Assembly: GCF_900099695.1 (NCBI RefSeq)
Contig: NZ_FNCY01000001.1
Location: forward strand, 186,001-250,000
DNA from: Propionivibrio dicarboxylicus
Lineage (GTDB): Bacteria; Pseudomonadota; Gammaproteobacteria; Burkholderiales; Rhodocyclaceae
Direction of reading: 5' to 3'
DNA length: 64,000 bases
Shown: positions 36,724-47,611 of the stretch, in pieces
Position numbering within the stretch: the stretch's first letter is position 1
Layout of the letters: the number at the start of each line of letters is the position of its first letter
The notes under the pieces: generated by a model
What the model saw: only the letters and a program-made list of their open reading frames with translations
What the model was told of the DNA's origin: nothing
The model's database searches: none
Made by a program: the position numbers and the translations under genes

Positions 36724-37277
36724 CACTCTGTTCCGGCTTGTTTCAGTGTCGAGAAATTGGCGCCGAGCGCATCCTTCGCCGAAACGAGCGGCGCACCATC
36801 GAGCGGCCAGTCGATCGCCAGATCGGGATCGTCCCAACGAATGCAGCGCTCGACCTCGGGCGCCCAGTAATCGGTCGTCTTGTAAAGAAACTCGGCGGTC
36901 TCGCTGACGACGACGAAGCCGTGCGCGAGTCCCGGCGGAATCCAGAGCTGGCACTTGTTCTCCGCCGACAGGTGCTGTCCAACCCAGCGGCCGAAGGTCG
37001 GCGACTCCGGACGAATATCGACGGCGACATCGAACACCTCGCCGGCGACAACGCGCACCAATTTGCCCTGCGCCCGCGGCGCCAGTTGATAGTGCAAACC
37101 ACGCAGCACGTTGCGGGCGCTGCGCGAGTGATTATCCTGCACGAACGTTACATCCGTCCCGGTCGCCTCGACAAACGCGCGCTGGTTGAAACTCTCGAAA
37201 AAAAAGCCTCGTGCATCGCCGAACACCTTCGGCTCGATCAGCATGACGTCCGGAATCGCCAGCGGCGTCGCCTTCAT
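36723..37277 (-). CDS. rfbC: dTDP-4-dehydrorhamnose 3,5-epimerase
   Basis: This is the third step of dTDP-L-rhamnose synthesis. The 184-residue cupin-fold enzyme has the hallmark segments [33 protein letters not shown] with the catalytic His, and [12 protein letters not shown]. It overlaps rfbA by four bases (ATGA) and the hexomutase gene at its stop, so translation is coupled. Confidence 0.97.
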   Translation of the reverse strand: MKATPLAIPDVMLIEPKVFGDARGFFFESFNQRAFVEATGTDVTFVQDNHSRSARNVLRGLHYQLAPRAQGKLVRVVAGEVFDVAVDIRPESPTFGRWVGQHLSAENKCQLWIPPGLAHGFVVVSETAEFLYKTTDYWAPEVERCIRWDDPDLAIDWPLDGAPLVSAKDALGANFSTLKQAGTE

Positions 37278-38164
37278 ACGAACACCTTGTCCTTGAGGAG
37301 CCCGAACAAATACTGGCCGTAGCCCGACTTCGCCAGCGCCTGAGCCATCTGTTCGAGTTGCGCGTCGTCGATCCAGCGCCTATGCCAGGCGATTTCCTCG
37401 GGACAGGCTACCTTGAGCCCTTGCCGGTTCTCGATGGTGTAGATGAACTGGCTGGCTTCGAGCATCGATTCGTGCGTACCGGTATCAAGCCAGGCATAGC
37501 CACGGCCCATCGTCTTGACGCTGAGTTGCCCACGTTCGAGATAGAGCCGGTTGAGGTCGGTGATTTCGAGTTCGCCGCGGGCCGACGGCTTGATCGTCTT
37601 GGCTAGCTCAACCACCTGCTCGTCATAAAAATAAAGGCCGGTCACGGCATAGCGCGACTTCGGCGCTTTGGGCTTTTCCTCGAGACTGACGGCGCGCCAT
37701 TGCGCGTCGAATTCGACGACGCCGTAGCGTTCGGGATCGGTCACCGGATAAGCAAAAACGGTCGCACCGTCCCGGTTCCGATCCGCCTCACCGAGCAAGG
37801 CCGCGAAGTCGTGGCCATAGAAGATATTGTCGCCAAGCACCAGCGTCGACGGCGCGCCGTCGATGAAGCGCTCGCCAATCAGAAAGGCCTGCGCCAGACC
37901 GTCCGGCGAGGGCTGCACCGCATACGACAAATGAATTCCCCACTGACTGCCGTCGCCGAGCAACTGCTCGAAGCGTGGCGTGTCCTGCGGCGTCGAAATG
38001 ATGAGGATGTCGCGGATCCCGGCCAGCATCAGCGTGCTGAGCGGGTAGTAGATCATCGGCTTGTCGAAGATCGGCAGCAGTTGTTTCGAGACGACCTGCG
38101 TTGCCGGATAGAGGCGTGTCCCCGACCCGCCTGCGAGAATGATGCCTTTGCGATTGAGTGCCAT
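37274..38164 (-). CDS. rfbA: Glucose-1-phosphate thymidylyltransferase
   Basis: RfbA makes dTDP-glucose from dTTP and glucose-1-phosphate, the first step toward dTDP-rhamnose. The 296-residue protein has the nucleotide-binding loop [16 protein letters not shown] and the [16 protein letters not shown] segment of the family, plus [12 protein letters not shown]. It is part of the contiguous rfbBDAC set on the - strand. Confidence 0.98.
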   Translation of the reverse strand: MALNRKGIILAGGSGTRLYPATQVVSKQLLPIFDKPMIYYPLSTLMLAGIRDILIISTPQDTPRFEQLLGDGSQWGIHLSYAVQPSPDGLAQAFLIGERFIDGAPSTLVLGDNIFYGHDFAALLGEADRNRDGATVFAYPVTDPERYGVVEFDAQWRAVSLEEKPKAPKSRYAVTGLYFYDEQVVELAKTIKPSARGELEITDLNRLYLERGQLSVKTMGRGYAWLDTGTHESMLEASQFIYTIENRQGLKVACPEEIAWHRRWIDDAQLEQMAQALAKSGYGQYLFGLLKDKVFV

Positions 38165-38195
38165 GTGATTCAGCTTCCTGAGTGTAAAAAACTGG

Positions 38196-39092
38196 TCATT
38201 TATTCAGCATTTCATCGAGCGCCCGGCGCACTCCGACGCGCCAATCCGGCAGCACCAGACCGAAGCAGTGTTGCAACTTCGTCGTATCGAGGCGCGAATT
38301 GGCCGGGCGTCCTGCCGGCAACGGATAGTCCTGCGTCGTGATCGGCGCGATGGCCTCCGGCTCGACCCGGATCGGCACACCAAGCTCGCGCGCATGGTCG
38401 ATGAGCATACGGGCATAGCCATGCCAACTCGTTTCGCCCGACGCCACCAGATGATAGATGCCCGCCACATCAGGACGGTCGGCATGTGAGCGCAGGATCT
38501 GCGCCGTCACATCGGCGAGCAATTCGGCACCGGTCGGCGCGCCGACCTGATCGTCGATGACGCGCAAGGCATCGCGCTCTTGCGCCAGCCGCAGCATGGT
38601 CCTGGCGAAATTGTTCCCGCGCGCCGCGTAGACCCAACTGGTGCGGAAGATCAAATGTTTGGGGCAGCGCGCCACCGCCTGCTCGCCTTCGAGCTTGGTC
38701 TGCCCATAGACGCTCAACGGCCCGGTTGCGTCGTCTTCGCGCCAGGGCGATGTTCCGCTCCCGTCGAATACGTAGTCGGTCGAGTAATGCAGCAACCAGG
38801 CGCCGATTCTTGTCGCTTCGTCGGCGAGTACGCCCGGCGCTTCGGCGTTGATCCGGCGTGCCTGCACCGGCTCCGACTCGGCGCGATCGACCGCCGTATA
38901 GGCCGCCGCATTGACGATCACATCCGGGCGCACCTCACGCACTGTGGCAGCCAGGCCGGCGAGATCGAGGAGGTTGCCGCACAGCGCGCCGTCGCCGCGT
39001 GAATCGAGCGCGATCAGTTCACCGAGCGGCGCAAGGCTGCGCTGCAATTCCCAACCGACTTGCCCGTTCTTGCCGAGGAGCAGGACCTTCAT
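38196..39092 (-). CDS. rfbD: dTDP-4-dehydrorhamnose reductase
   Basis: RfbD carries out the last, NAD(P)H-dependent step to dTDP-L-rhamnose. The 298-residue short-chain dehydrogenase-type protein begins [16 protein letters not shown]. It has YSTDYVFDG, the catalytic Tyr/Lys in [10 protein letters not shown], and [13 protein letters not shown]. It overlaps rfbB by four bases and is followed after about 30 bases by rfbA. Confidence 0.97.
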   Translation of the reverse strand: MKVLLLGKNGQVGWELQRSLAPLGELIALDSRGDGALCGNLLDLAGLAATVREVRPDVIVNAAAYTAVDRAESEPVQARRINAEAPGVLADEATRIGAWLLHYSTDYVFDGSGTSPWREDDATGPLSVYGQTKLEGEQAVARCPKHLIFRTSWVYAARGNNFARTMLRLAQERDALRVIDDQVGAPTGAELLADVTAQILRSHADRPDVAGIYHLVASGETSWHGYARMLIDHARELGVPIRVEPEAIAPITTQDYPLPAGRPANSRLDTTKLQHCFGLVLPDWRVGVRRALDEMLNK

Positions 39093-40156
39093 TCGCCGCG
39101 CGCGCCGTATTGCCGTTCAAGCCACTCGCGATAGGCACCGGACTGCACATTGGCAACCCATTGGGCATGATCGAGATACCACTGCACCGTCTTGCGGATG
39201 CCGGTTTCAAAGGTTTCCGCAGGACGCCAACCGAGTTCGCGCTCGATCTTGGTCGCGTCGATGGCATAGCGACGGTCGTGGCCCGGCCGGTCGGTCACGT
39301 AGGTGATCTGTTCCCGATAGCTCTTGCCGTCGGCACGTGGCCGCAGTTCATCGAGCAAATCGCAGATCGCATGGACGATGTCGATATTGGGCTTTTCGTT
39401 CCAGCCGCCGATATTGTAGGTCTCGCCGAGACGACCGCCCTCGAGGACGCGCCGGATCGCCGCGCAGTGGTCGGTCACGTAGAGCCAGTCTCGGATCTGC
39501 TGGCCATCGCCATAGATCGGCAGCGACTTGCCCGCCAGCGCGTTGACCACCATCAGCGGAATCAGCTTTTCGGGGAACTGGAAGGGTCCGTAGTTGTTCG
39601 AGCAATTGGTCGTCAGAACCGGCAGGCCGTACGTATGGTGATAGGCACGCACGAGATGGTCCGACGCCGCTTTCGACGCCGAGTAAGGACTGTTCGGCTC
39701 GACGCGGTTCGTTTCGCTGAAAGCCGGATCGCCCTTGGCGAGCGAACCGTAGACCTCGTCGGTCGACACATGGAGGAAGCGGAAGGCGCTACGCTCGTCC
39801 TCGTGGATCATGCCGAAATAGGCGCGCACGCTTTCGAGCAGGCTGAAGGTGCCGATGATATTGGTCTGGATGAAGTCGCCGGGACCGTGGATCGACCGGT
39901 CGACATGGCTCTCGGCGGCGAAATGCACGATCGCACGCGGACGGTGCTTGAGCAGGAGACGGTCGATCAGCGCCTTGTCGCAGATGTCGCCCTGGACAAA
40001 CGCGTAACGCGGATCGCCTTCGAGACTGGCAAGGGTCTCGAGATTACCGGCGTACGTCAGCTTGTCGAGATTGAGTACTGGCTCGTCGGCATTGCGCAAC
40101 CATTCAAGAATGAAATTCGCGCCGATAAAACCGGCGCCTCCGGTCACAAGTATCAC
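39089..40156 (-). CDS. rfbB: dTDP-glucose 4,6-dehydratase
   Basis: RfbB converts dTDP-glucose to the 4-keto-6-deoxy sugar. The 355-residue protein has the NAD-binding start [12 protein letters not shown], the active-site block [25 protein letters not shown] with the catalytic Tyr and Lys, and [18 protein letters not shown]. It is first in the rfb operon and is transcribed away from waaC, 60 bases distant. Confidence 0.98.
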   Translation of the reverse strand: MILVTGGAGFIGANFILEWLRNADEPVLNLDKLTYAGNLETLASLEGDPRYAFVQGDICDKALIDRLLLKHRPRAIVHFAAESHVDRSIHGPGDFIQTNIIGTFSLLESVRAYFGMIHEDERSAFRFLHVSTDEVYGSLAKGDPAFSETNRVEPNSPYSASKAASDHLVRAYHHTYGLPVLTTNCSNNYGPFQFPEKLIPLMVVNALAGKSLPIYGDGQQIRDWLYVTDHCAAIRRVLEGGRLGETYNIGGWNEKPNIDIVHAICDLLDELRPRADGKSYREQITYVTDRPGHDRRYAIDATKIERELGWRPAETFETGIRKTVQWYLDHAQWVANVQSGAYREWLERQYGARGE

Positions 40157-40177
40157 AGCCCATCCTTTCGCTTATCT

Positions 40178-40183
40178 TATAAT
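40178..40183 (+). promoter_or_regulatory. Candidate -10 box for waaC-waaA
   Basis: A perfect TATAAT lies 33 bases before the waaC ATG in the short divergent gap with rfbB. No strong -35 is visible. Confidence 0.4.
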
Positions 40184-40216
40184 GCGGCCTTTCCGCTGCC
40201 GTCATTTTACTCTCTG

Positions 40217-41170
40217 ATGCGCATTCTGTTGATCAAAACTTCCTCGCTCGGTGACGTCGTTCACAATCTGCCTGTCATGAGCGATCTTCGCCGCGCCTTC
40301 CCGCAAGCGGCAATCGACTGGTGCGTCGAGGAAGCCTTCGTCGACATCCCTCGCCTCCACCCGGAAGTTGCCGACGTCATTCCCGTCGCCATTCGTCGCT
40401 GGCGCCGGCAGCTCCTGCATGCATCAACCTGGCGCGAGATTGGCGACTTCCGGCAACGGCTGCGCGCCTATGATTATGACGCCGTTCTTGACACTCAGGG
40501 GCTTGTCAAGAGCGCGTTGATCGCCTGGCAGGCACGCGGCGAACGCTTCGGCTATGCGGCTGAAGTCGCCCGCGAACCGCTGGCGGCACGCGCCTACGAC
40601 CGGACCTTCGTCATTCCGCCCAACGCGCACGCGGTCGAACGCAATCGTTGGCTGGCCGCCGCTGCCTTCGACCTGCCCGTCGATAATCCCCTGTCCTATG
40701 GCATCGTGACGCCCGAGCTTGCGCTGCCCTGGCTCGGCATCGGGCCTTATGCTGCCATGCTGACGGCCACCAGCCGCGCCGACAAGCTCTGGCCCGAAGC
40801 CGACTGGGTCGCCGTCGGCAAGGCGTTCGCCGAACGCGGCATCGCCCCGGTTTTTCCGTCGGGCAGTCCGGCCGAACGCGAACGCGCCGAATGCCTCGCC
40901 GCCGCCATTCCCGGCGCCATCGTCGCGCCGCGGCTGTCGCTGCGTGAACTCGCGGCGCTGCTCGGCCGCGCACAACTGACGCTCGGCGTCGACACCGGCC
41001 TCGTGCACCTTTCGGCGGCACTCGGCACGCCGACGATCGCGATCTACACCGCCACCGACCCGGCGCTGACCGGCGCCTATGGGCCGGGCTTCGTCCGTAA
41101 CCTCGGCAACCGGCTCGCTCCGCCGTCCGCCGCGCAGGTACTTGCGGTCGCCGAACAGGAACTCCGCTGA
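40217..41170 (+). CDS. waaC: LPS heptosyltransferase I
   Basis: WaaC adds the first heptose to Kdo2-lipid A. This 317-residue GT9-family glycosyltransferase begins MRILLIKTSSLGDVVHNLPV and contains LDTQGLVKSAL and the donor-site segment LGVDTGLVHLSAALGTPTIAIY. The ATG at 40217 gives the family start. The frame runs open upstream opposite rfbB without meaning. The stop overlaps the waaA start (TGATG). Confidence 0.96.
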   Translation: MRILLIKTSSLGDVVHNLPVMSDLRRAFPQAAIDWCVEEAFVDIPRLHPEVADVIPVAIRRWRRQLLHASTWREIGDFRQRLRAYDYDAVLDTQGLVKSALIAWQARGERFGYAAEVAREPLAARAYDRTFVIPPNAHAVERNRWLAAAAFDLPVDNPLSYGIVTPELALPWLGIGPYAAMLTATSRADKLWPEADWVAVGKAFAERGIAPVFPSGSPAERERAECLAAAIPGAIVAPRLSLRELAALLGRAQLTLGVDTGLVHLSAALGTPTIAIYTATDPALTGAYGPGFVRNLGNRLAPPSAAQVLAVAEQELR

Positions 41171-42444
41171 TGGCACGCTTCGTCTATACGCTCCTTTTCT
41201 TTTTCGCCCAGCCGCTCGTCTGGCTGCGCCTGGCCTGGCGCGCGCGCCGGCAACCCGAATATCTCGACAAGGTCGGCGAACGCTATGGCCGTTACCCGCA
41301 ACCGGCACCCGAGCGCCTCATCTGGCTGCATGTCGTCTCGGTCGGTGAGACCCGCGCCGCCGAACCACTGATCAAGGCCTTGCTCGCCGCCTATCCGGAC
41401 CATCACCTGCTGATGACTCACATGACGCCGACCGGACGCGCGACCGGTGGCGAATTGATCGGCAAGTATGGCGAGCGTCTGATCCAGGCCTACCTGCCCT
41501 ACGACCTGCCCGGCGCCTGCGCGCGCTTTTTCACGCACTTCCGGCCCAAGGTCGGATTGCTCATGGAAACCGAATTGTGGCCGAACCTGATCGCCTCGGC
41601 GGCGACACACGGCACACCATTGCTGCTCGTCAATGCGCGCCTGTCGGCACGCTCGCTGCGCGGTTACCAGCGTTTCCTGCCGCTGATCCGGCCGGCACTG
41701 CGACAACTTGCCGGCGTCGCGGCACAAACCGCCGCCGATGCCGAACGACTGACCGTCATCGGCGCCGAGAACGTCCGCGTATTTGGCAACATCAAGTTCG
41801 ACGTGACGCCGGCGGCTGAAAAACTCGCGCTCGGTGGAGAATGGCGTGCCGCATTTGGCACGCGGCCAGTCTGGCTCGCCGCCAGCACGCGCGAAGACGA
41901 GGAAGCGCTGATCATCGACGCCTTTATCCGTCATGCCACGCCAGACGCGCTGTTGCTGCTCGTTCCGCGCCATCCGCAACGCTTTGACGCGGTGGCGGCG
42001 CTGGTCGGGACCCGTCAGCTGACGCTGCAACGCCGCAGCGGCGGCGTTTTTCCGGACACCCGGACCCGGGTCTGGCTTGGCGACAGCATGGGAGAAATGC
42101 CGGCGTACTTCGCCGCGGCCGACATCGTGCTGATGGGAGGGACCTTCCTGCCGTTCGGCGGACAGAACCTGATCGAGGCCGCCGCCTGTGGCTGCCCGGT
42201 GCTCGTCGGCCAGCACACCTTCAATTTCGCCCAGGCAACCGAAGACGCCATCGCCTGCGGCGCAGCGCGCCGCCTTGCCGACGCCGACGCGGCCGCCGCA
42301 GAAGCTGCCCGTTTATTACAGGATCGCGACGTACTCGTCGCCATGCGTCAGGCCGCCGTCGAGTTCAGCCAGGCGCATCGCGGCGCCACGGCGCGAACCG
42401 TCGCATTGGTCGAGGAAATCAGGGCGTCTCGAAAAGCGGATTGA
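41170..42444 (+). CDS. waaA: 3-deoxy-D-manno-octulosonic acid (Kdo) transferase
   Basis: WaaA attaches Kdo to lipid A precursor. The 424-residue protein has an N-terminal membrane anchor and the GT30 segments WLHVVSVGETRAAEPL, METELWPNLI and GGTFLPFGGQNLIEAAACG. It is translationally coupled to waaC. Its last 26 bases overlap the convergent tolC gene. Confidence 0.96.
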   Translation: MARFVYTLLFFFAQPLVWLRLAWRARRQPEYLDKVGERYGRYPQPAPERLIWLHVVSVGETRAAEPLIKALLAAYPDHHLLMTHMTPTGRATGGELIGKYGERLIQAYLPYDLPGACARFFTHFRPKVGLLMETELWPNLIASAATHGTPLLLVNARLSARSLRGYQRFLPLIRPALRQLAGVAAQTAADAERLTVIGAENVRVFGNIKFDVTPAAEKLALGGEWRAAFGTRPVWLAASTREDEEALIIDAFIRHATPDALLLLVPRHPQRFDAVAALVGTRQLTLQRRSGGVFPDTRTRVWLGDSMGEMPAYFAAADIVLMGGTFLPFGGQNLIEAAACGCPVLVGQHTFNFAQATEDAIACGAARRLADADAAAAEAARLLQDRDVLVAMRQAAVEFSQAHRGATARTVALVEEIRASRKAD

Positions 42445-43768
42445 TCGCTTCGAGGTCGTTCTCGCTCAGGGCACCGACCGCTGCCTTCAGCTTCAGCTGT
42501 GCCATCAGCGTATCGAAGCGCGCCTTGAAGAGATCGCGTTTGGTCACATAGACCTGATTCTCGGCGTTCAGCACGTCGATGTTGATGCGCACGCCGACTT
42601 CATAACCGAGCTTGTTCGATTCGAGCGCGCTGGTACTCGAAATCAGCGCCGCTTCGAGCGCCTTGACTTGCGCCAGACCGTTGACGACGCCGAGATAGGA
42701 TTGCCGCGCGCTCAGCGCCGCCGTCCGCCGCGCGTTGTCGAGGTTCGCCCGCGCCGCCTCGCGATTGGCGACCGCTTCACGCGTGCGCGAATTGACCGCA
42801 CCGCCCTGGAACAGCGGCAGGTTCACCTGCACGGCGACGTTACGGGGGGTAGTCTCCAGCATCGCACCGGGAACACCGACCGAATAGATCGAGTTGGTCT
42901 GCCCGTAATTGGCCACCAGGTCGAGCGTCGGATAGTGGCCGGCGCGGTTGCGTTCGATTTCCTTGTCGGCAACCTCGGCTGCGGCTTCCTGCGCCTGGAC
43001 GACGAAACTGTCCTTTTCGGCCGCATCGACCCAGCGATCCATGGTTGCCGGCTGTGGCGGCACCAGCGCCGCCTGCGCCCGCAGACGATTCAGCGCGCCC
43101 GGATCCTTGCCGACGATCACGCGCAAGGCATAGCGCTTGACCTCAAGATCGTTGCTCGCGGCGATTTCCTGCGCCGTCGCAAGATCGTAGCGCGACTGTG
43201 CTTCCTGCGAATCGGTGATGGTCGCGGTCCCGACCTCGAAATTCTTCTTGGCCTGTTCAAGCTGCTGGGCAATCGCTTGCTTGCTGGCACGCACAGCGGT
43301 CAGGTTCTCTTGCGCATAGAGCACGTCGAAATAAGCCTGCGCAACACGCAAGATCAGGTCCTGCGACGACTGGGCGAAATTGGCCTCGGCCTGGGCGACC
43401 TGCAGTTGCGCCTGCCCGTACTGAACAATGTTCTGCCAGCGGAAGAGCGGCTGCGTCAGATTGAGGTTCCAGCCGTTGGAATTGAAATTGCGGCTCGGCG
43501 CTGCCAAGGGCGTTGTCCCGGTGACGGTATAGGTATTGCGGTTACCGGTCATGTTTCCCGTCGCCGAAATCGTCGGCAGCAGCCCAGCCAGGCCTTGCGG
43601 CAGTTTTTCCCGCCCGGCCGCCACCGTCGCCCGCGCGGCGACATACTGCGGATCGTTGACGAGCGCCTCGCGATAAACCTGGAGGATATCGGCCGAGAAG
43701 ACGGGAGAAGAAGAAAGCAGCGCCCCAAGGATGAGAGGCAGGCCTCGAGCCGGAAAACTCATGCGCAT
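42419..43768 (-). CDS. tolC: TolC-family outer-membrane efflux protein
   Basis: This 449-residue outer-membrane channel is the exit duct for type I secretion and RND pumps. A signal peptide ends near FSAD. Two homologous halves of helical-tunnel and beta-strand repeats follow, for example DPQYVAARATVAAGREKLPQG and RTREAVANREAARANLDNAR. It lies 20 bases after pcm on the same strand, and an RND pump and adaptor are encoded farther upstream in the same direction. It overlaps waaA by 26 bases. Confidence 0.94.
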   Translation of the reverse strand: MRMSFPARGLPLILGALLSSSPVFSADILQVYREALVNDPQYVAARATVAAGREKLPQGLAGLLPTISATGNMTGNRNTYTVTGTTPLAAPSRNFNSNGWNLNLTQPLFRWQNIVQYGQAQLQVAQAEANFAQSSQDLILRVAQAYFDVLYAQENLTAVRASKQAIAQQLEQAKKNFEVGTATITDSQEAQSRYDLATAQEIAASNDLEVKRYALRVIVGKDPGALNRLRAQAALVPPQPATMDRWVDAAEKDSFVVQAQEAAAEVADKEIERNRAGHYPTLDLVANYGQTNSIYSVGVPGAMLETTPRNVAVQVNLPLFQGGAVNSRTREAVANREAARANLDNARRTAALSARQSYLGVVNGLAQVKALEAALISSTSALESNKLGYEVGVRINIDVLNAENQVYVTKRDLFKARFDTLMAQLKLKAAVGALSENDLEAINPLFETP

Positions 43769-43788
43769 GGGGAGTCCCTTTGATCCCT

Positions 43789-44478
43789 TCAGAAAACGAA
43801 TTTCTTCCGCGCCGGCGCATTGACGAGCGGCGCCAGCACCGTTTCAAGCACGCCATTGGTCGCGAACGATGACTCATTGACGCGGGTCACGCACTGCAAC
43901 TGCATCGCCGGCGCCTCGCCGACGACAGCGATCAAACGCCCGCCGACCTTCAATTGCTGCAACACCGCCTCGGGCAACACCGGCGTGGACGCCGAAAGCA
44001 CGATCACGTCATACGGCGCATGGGCCGGCCAACCTTGTGCTCCGTCACCGGTCTCGACCTGGACATTGACGACGCCGGCGTTGGCCAGATTGGCCCGCGC
44101 CTGATCGGCGAGTTCGGAATCGATCTCGACGCTGTAGACGAATTCCGCCTTGGCTGCCAGCAAGGCCGCCATGAAGCCACTGCCGGTTCCCACTTCGAGC
44201 ACCGTATCGGTATTGCGGATGTTGAGTTCCTGCAGAATGCGCGCTTCGAGGCGCGGCGCCAGCATCGATTGTCCGGGCAAGGCCTGGGCTTCGCCGGGCC
44301 GCAGGGGAATTTCCACATCGGCAAAGGCCAGATCGCGATAAGCGTCCGGTACAAAATCTTCGCGTCGTACCACCGACAACAGCTTGAGGACGACCGGATC
44401 GAGCACTTCCCACGGGCGGATCTGCTGCTGGATCATGTTGAAGCGGGCGGTTTCGTTGGATACTGGCGTGACGGACAT
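43789..44478 (-). CDS. pcm: Protein-L-isoaspartate O-methyltransferase-like protein
   Basis: This 229-residue PCMT-family protein methylates isoaspartyl residues during protein repair. It has the SAM-binding motif VLEVGTGSGFMAALLA, the segment SVEIDSELADQARANL, and LKVGGRLIAVVG. It lies directly before tolC, as in many betaproteobacteria, and 43 bases after the RND pump gene. The upstream active-site loop is somewhat changed relative to E. coli Pcm, so the exact substrate should not be assumed. Confidence 0.88.
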   Translation of the reverse strand: MSVTPVSNETARFNMIQQQIRPWEVLDPVVLKLLSVVRREDFVPDAYRDLAFADVEIPLRPGEAQALPGQSMLAPRLEARILQELNIRNTDTVLEVGTGSGFMAALLAAKAEFVYSVEIDSELADQARANLANAGVVNVQVETGDGAQGWPAHAPYDVIVLSASTPVLPEAVLQQLKVGGRLIAVVGEAPAMQLQCVTRVNESSFATNGVLETVLAPLVNAPARKKFVF

Positions 44479-44521
44479 GGCGCTCCCCGATAAGACGATG
44501 TTCTGGTGTGAATCCTGTTGA

Positions 44522-47500
44522 TTATACCTTTACGCGATACCAGACCGCATAGAGCGCAGGCAGAAAGAACACCGTCAGCACGGTCGCCACGACCAACCCG
44601 CCCATGATCGCCACCGCCATCGGCCCCCAGAAGACGCTACGCGACAACGGAATCATCGCCAGGATCGCCGCCGCTGCAGTCAGCATGATCGGCCGGAAAC
44701 GGCGCACGGTCGACTCGACGATGGCCTCCCAGGTCGAGCGGCCGGACTTTTCGTCCTGCTCGATCTGGTCCACGAGAATGACCGAGTTGCGCATGATCAT
44801 CCCGGACAAGGCGATCACGCCGAGATTGGCGACGAACCCGTACGGCATGTTGAAGACATAGAGTGCGAACGCCACGCCGATCAAGCCCAGCGGCGCCGTC
44901 AGCAGCACCAGCACGACCCGGCGGACATTCTGCAGTTGCAGTACGAGCAGGGTAATGACGAGCAAGACCATGACCGGCATCACCGCCTTGATCGAATCCT
45001 CGGCCTTGGCCGATTCCTCGGTCGCACCGCCGGTCTCGATGCGAAAACCGGGCGGCAAGGCCGCGCGGATGGCATCGAGCTGCGGACTGATCTGGGCGGT
45101 GACCACCGGCGCCTGCATGGCGCCGCGAATATCGGCGCGGACCGTCACGGTCGGCAGGCGGTTCCGACGCACGATCAGGCCGTCCTCGAGTTCGTAGCGG
45201 ATCTTCACCAATTGCGCCAAGGACACGCTACGCCCGGACGCCGTACGCACTGCCACGTCAGGCAGTTCCGACAAGCGCATGCGCTCGTCGCCGGTCGCGC
45301 GCACGACGATATCGACGAGCACGTCCCGCTCGCGCACCTGCGTCACGCTCAGGCCATTGAGCAGAAGATTCAACGCATTCGACAGATCGAGCGTACTGAC
45401 CCCCAGCGCCCGCGCCCGATCCTGATCGATGTCGAGGCGCACCGTCTTGCTCATTTCGTTCCAGTCGAAATTGACATCCTGCACATGCGGATTGGCTCGC
45501 ATGACGCCGGCCACGGCTTCGGCAGTTTTCCGCAACGCCGGCAGGTCTTCGCCGGAAACGCGGAACTGGACGGGAAAGCCGACCGGCGGCCCGTTTTCGA
45601 GACGGAGTACCCTAATCCGAGCGTTGGCGAAGCCCTGGCGCCAATCGGCGTTATCACTGACAAAATAGGCTTCCAGGCGCCGCTTGAGATCTTCGCGCGA
45701 CGCGACATCGCGCGTCAGCACGACGAACTGCGCAAAGTTGTCGTTGAAGAGTTGCTGATCGAGCGGCAGGTAGAAGCGCGGACTGCCGTTGCCGACGTAA
45801 CTGACGAAATCGCTCACCGACTTCTTCATTTCGGCGTCATGCAGGAGAAGATTCTCGATACGCCGCGTCTGCGCCTCGGTCGCCTTCAGCGAACTCCCCT
45901 GTGGCAACCACACGTCGATCAGCAACTCGAGCCGCTCGGACGCGGGGAAAAACTGCTTCTGCACGCCGCTGTTGAAAATCAGCAGCGACAACGCAAAGGC
46001 TGCAACGGTCGCCGCGATCACCCATCCCCGTCGGCGCAGACACAACTCGACGGCGCTGCGCACGGCACGATAAAAGCGCGTGTTGTAGATGTCGTCGCCA
46101 TGCGTCGCGGCCTTCGCCCGCAATTTTTCGGGATCGAGCAGCTTGTAGCCGATATACGGTGTGAATATGACGGCAACAATCCAGGAAACGATCAGCGCAA
46201 TGCTGACGACGGCGAAAATCGAAAACGTATACTCGCCCGCCGTGGACTTGGCGAAGCCGACCGGCGTGAACGCCGCCGCCGTGATCAGCGTCCCGGTCAG
46301 CATCGGGAAGGCCGTCGAGGTATACGCGAAGGTCGCTGCGCGGAAGCGGTTCCAGCCCTGTTCCATCTTCACCACCATCATTTCGACGGCAATGATCGCG
46401 TCATCGACCAGCAAACCGAGCGCGATCACCAGCGCTCCCAGGGAAACGCGCTGCAGGTCGATGCCGAAGATCTCCATCAACAGGAAGGTGATCGCCAGCA
46501 CCAACGGAATCGACAGCGCCACGACCGTGCCGGTGCGCAATCCGAGACTGAGAAAGGACACCGCCAGCACGATGACCAGCGCCTCGCCGAGCGAGGAGAC
46601 GAAGAGATCGATCGAACGGCGGACGATCTCCGGCTGATCGGCGATGACATGCACATCGATCCCGGTCGGCAGGTCGCGCTGCATCCGCTCAACCTCGTGG
46701 CGTAGCTGCCGGCCCAGGGCAATCACGTCACCGCCCTTGGCCATGGCGACGGCGATGCCGATCGCCGGCAGCCCCTGCACACGCATGGCTGGCGCCGGCG
46801 GCTCGACGAAGCCGCGCGAAACCGAGGCGATGTCGCCGAGCCGGAAGGACCTGCCGCCCGCCTGTATCGGCGTCGCGCGCACGCTCTCAAGCGAGCCGAA
46901 GGCACCGCTGGCGCGGAGCCGGACGCGATCCGACTCGGTTTCGAAAAACCCCGAGGACGCCATCGCATTCTGTCGCTGGAGCGCATCGAAAATCAGTTGC
47001 GCATCGATCCCCAGCGTCGCCAGCTTGCGGTGTGAAATTTCGACGTTGATGCGTTCGTCCTGTACACCGACCAACTCGATCTTCTTCACATCGGGAACAT
47101 GCCGCAAGGCCCGGGCGATGCGCTCGGCCTCCCAGCGCAACCGGCCGACGTCGAAGCCATCGCCGGTCAGGGCGAAGATATTGACGAAGGTATCGCCGAA
47201 TTCATCGTTGAAAAACGGCCCCTGGATGCCGGCCGGAAAGGTCTGGCGCACGTCGCCTATCTTCTTGCGCACCTGATACCAGGCATCCGGCACATCCGCC
47301 TTGGGCGCCCGATCCTTGAGCACGATGAACACCAGCGATTCGCCGGCTTTCGAGTTGGACCGCACGACATCGACCCAGGGAACGTCCTGCAGCTTTTTCT
47401 CGATGCGCTCGGTGACTTGCTGTTCGACCTCGCGCGCGGTTGCGCCCGGCCACAAGGTACGCACGACCATGACCTTGAAGGTGAAATCCGGATCTTCGGC

Positions 47501-47611
47501 GCGACCGAGTTTCAAATAGGACATCGCCCCGCCGATCATCAGGACGATCATCAGATAGGCTACGATCGTCCGATGGTTCAGCGCCCATTCGGACAGGTTG
47601 AGTTGCTTCAT
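44522..47611 (-). CDS. RND efflux pump inner-membrane subunit
   Basis: This 1029-residue proton-driven transporter has 12 membrane segments and two large periplasmic loops. Markers are the start WALNHRTIVAYLMIVLMIGGAMSYLKLGRAEDP, the proton-relay region with GLLVDDAIIAVEMMVVKMEQG in TM4, and GVIALSGMIMRNSVILVDQIEQ in the second half. The adaptor gene upstream overlaps by four bases. Its sequence type is that of multidrug or solvent pumps rather than metal pumps. Substrates are not predictable. Confidence 0.95.
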   Translation of the reverse strand: MKQLNLSEWALNHRTIVAYLMIVLMIGGAMSYLKLGRAEDPDFTFKVMVVRTLWPGATAREVEQQVTERIEKKLQDVPWVDVVRSNSKAGESLVFIVLKDRAPKADVPDAWYQVRKKIGDVRQTFPAGIQGPFFNDEFGDTFVNIFALTGDGFDVGRLRWEAERIARALRHVPDVKKIELVGVQDERINVEISHRKLATLGIDAQLIFDALQRQNAMASSGFFETESDRVRLRASGAFGSLESVRATPIQAGGRSFRLGDIASVSRGFVEPPAPAMRVQGLPAIGIAVAMAKGGDVIALGRQLRHEVERMQRDLPTGIDVHVIADQPEIVRRSIDLFVSSLGEALVIVLAVSFLSLGLRTGTVVALSIPLVLAITFLLMEIFGIDLQRVSLGALVIALGLLVDDAIIAVEMMVVKMEQGWNRFRAATFAYTSTAFPMLTGTLITAAAFTPVGFAKSTAGEYTFSIFAVVSIALIVSWIVAVIFTPYIGYKLLDPEKLRAKAATHGDDIYNTRFYRAVRSAVELCLRRRGWVIAATVAAFALSLLIFNSGVQKQFFPASERLELLIDVWLPQGSSLKATEAQTRRIENLLLHDAEMKKSVSDFVSYVGNGSPRFYLPLDQQLFNDNFAQFVVLTRDVASREDLKRRLEAYFVSDNADWRQGFANARIRVLRLENGPPVGFPVQFRVSGEDLPALRKTAEAVAGVMRANPHVQDVNFDWNEMSKTVRLDIDQDRARALGVSTLDLSNALNLLLNGLSVTQVRERDVLVDIVVRATGDERMRLSELPDVAVRTASGRSVSLAQLVKIRYELEDGLIVRRNRLPTVTVRADIRGAMQAPVVTAQISPQLDAIRAALPPGFRIETGGATEESAKAEDSIKAVMPVMVLLVITLLVLQLQNVRRVVLVLLTAPLGLIGVAFALYVFNMPYGFVANLGVIALSGMIMRNSVILVDQIEQDEKSGRSTWEAIVESTVRRFRPIMLTAAAAILAMIPLSRSVFWGPMAVAIMGGLVVATVLTVFFLPALYAVWYRVKV

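Noticed and set aside
38999-40216. Long N-terminal extension of the waaC frame
   Set aside because: It lies opposite rfbB and rfbD and has no glycosyltransferase similarity. The true waaC start is the ATG at 40217.
44936-46705. 589-codon open frame opposite the RND pump gene
   Set aside because: It is a high-GC antisense shadow rich in Arg, His and Gln with no domain. The pump on the other strand has clear family motifs.
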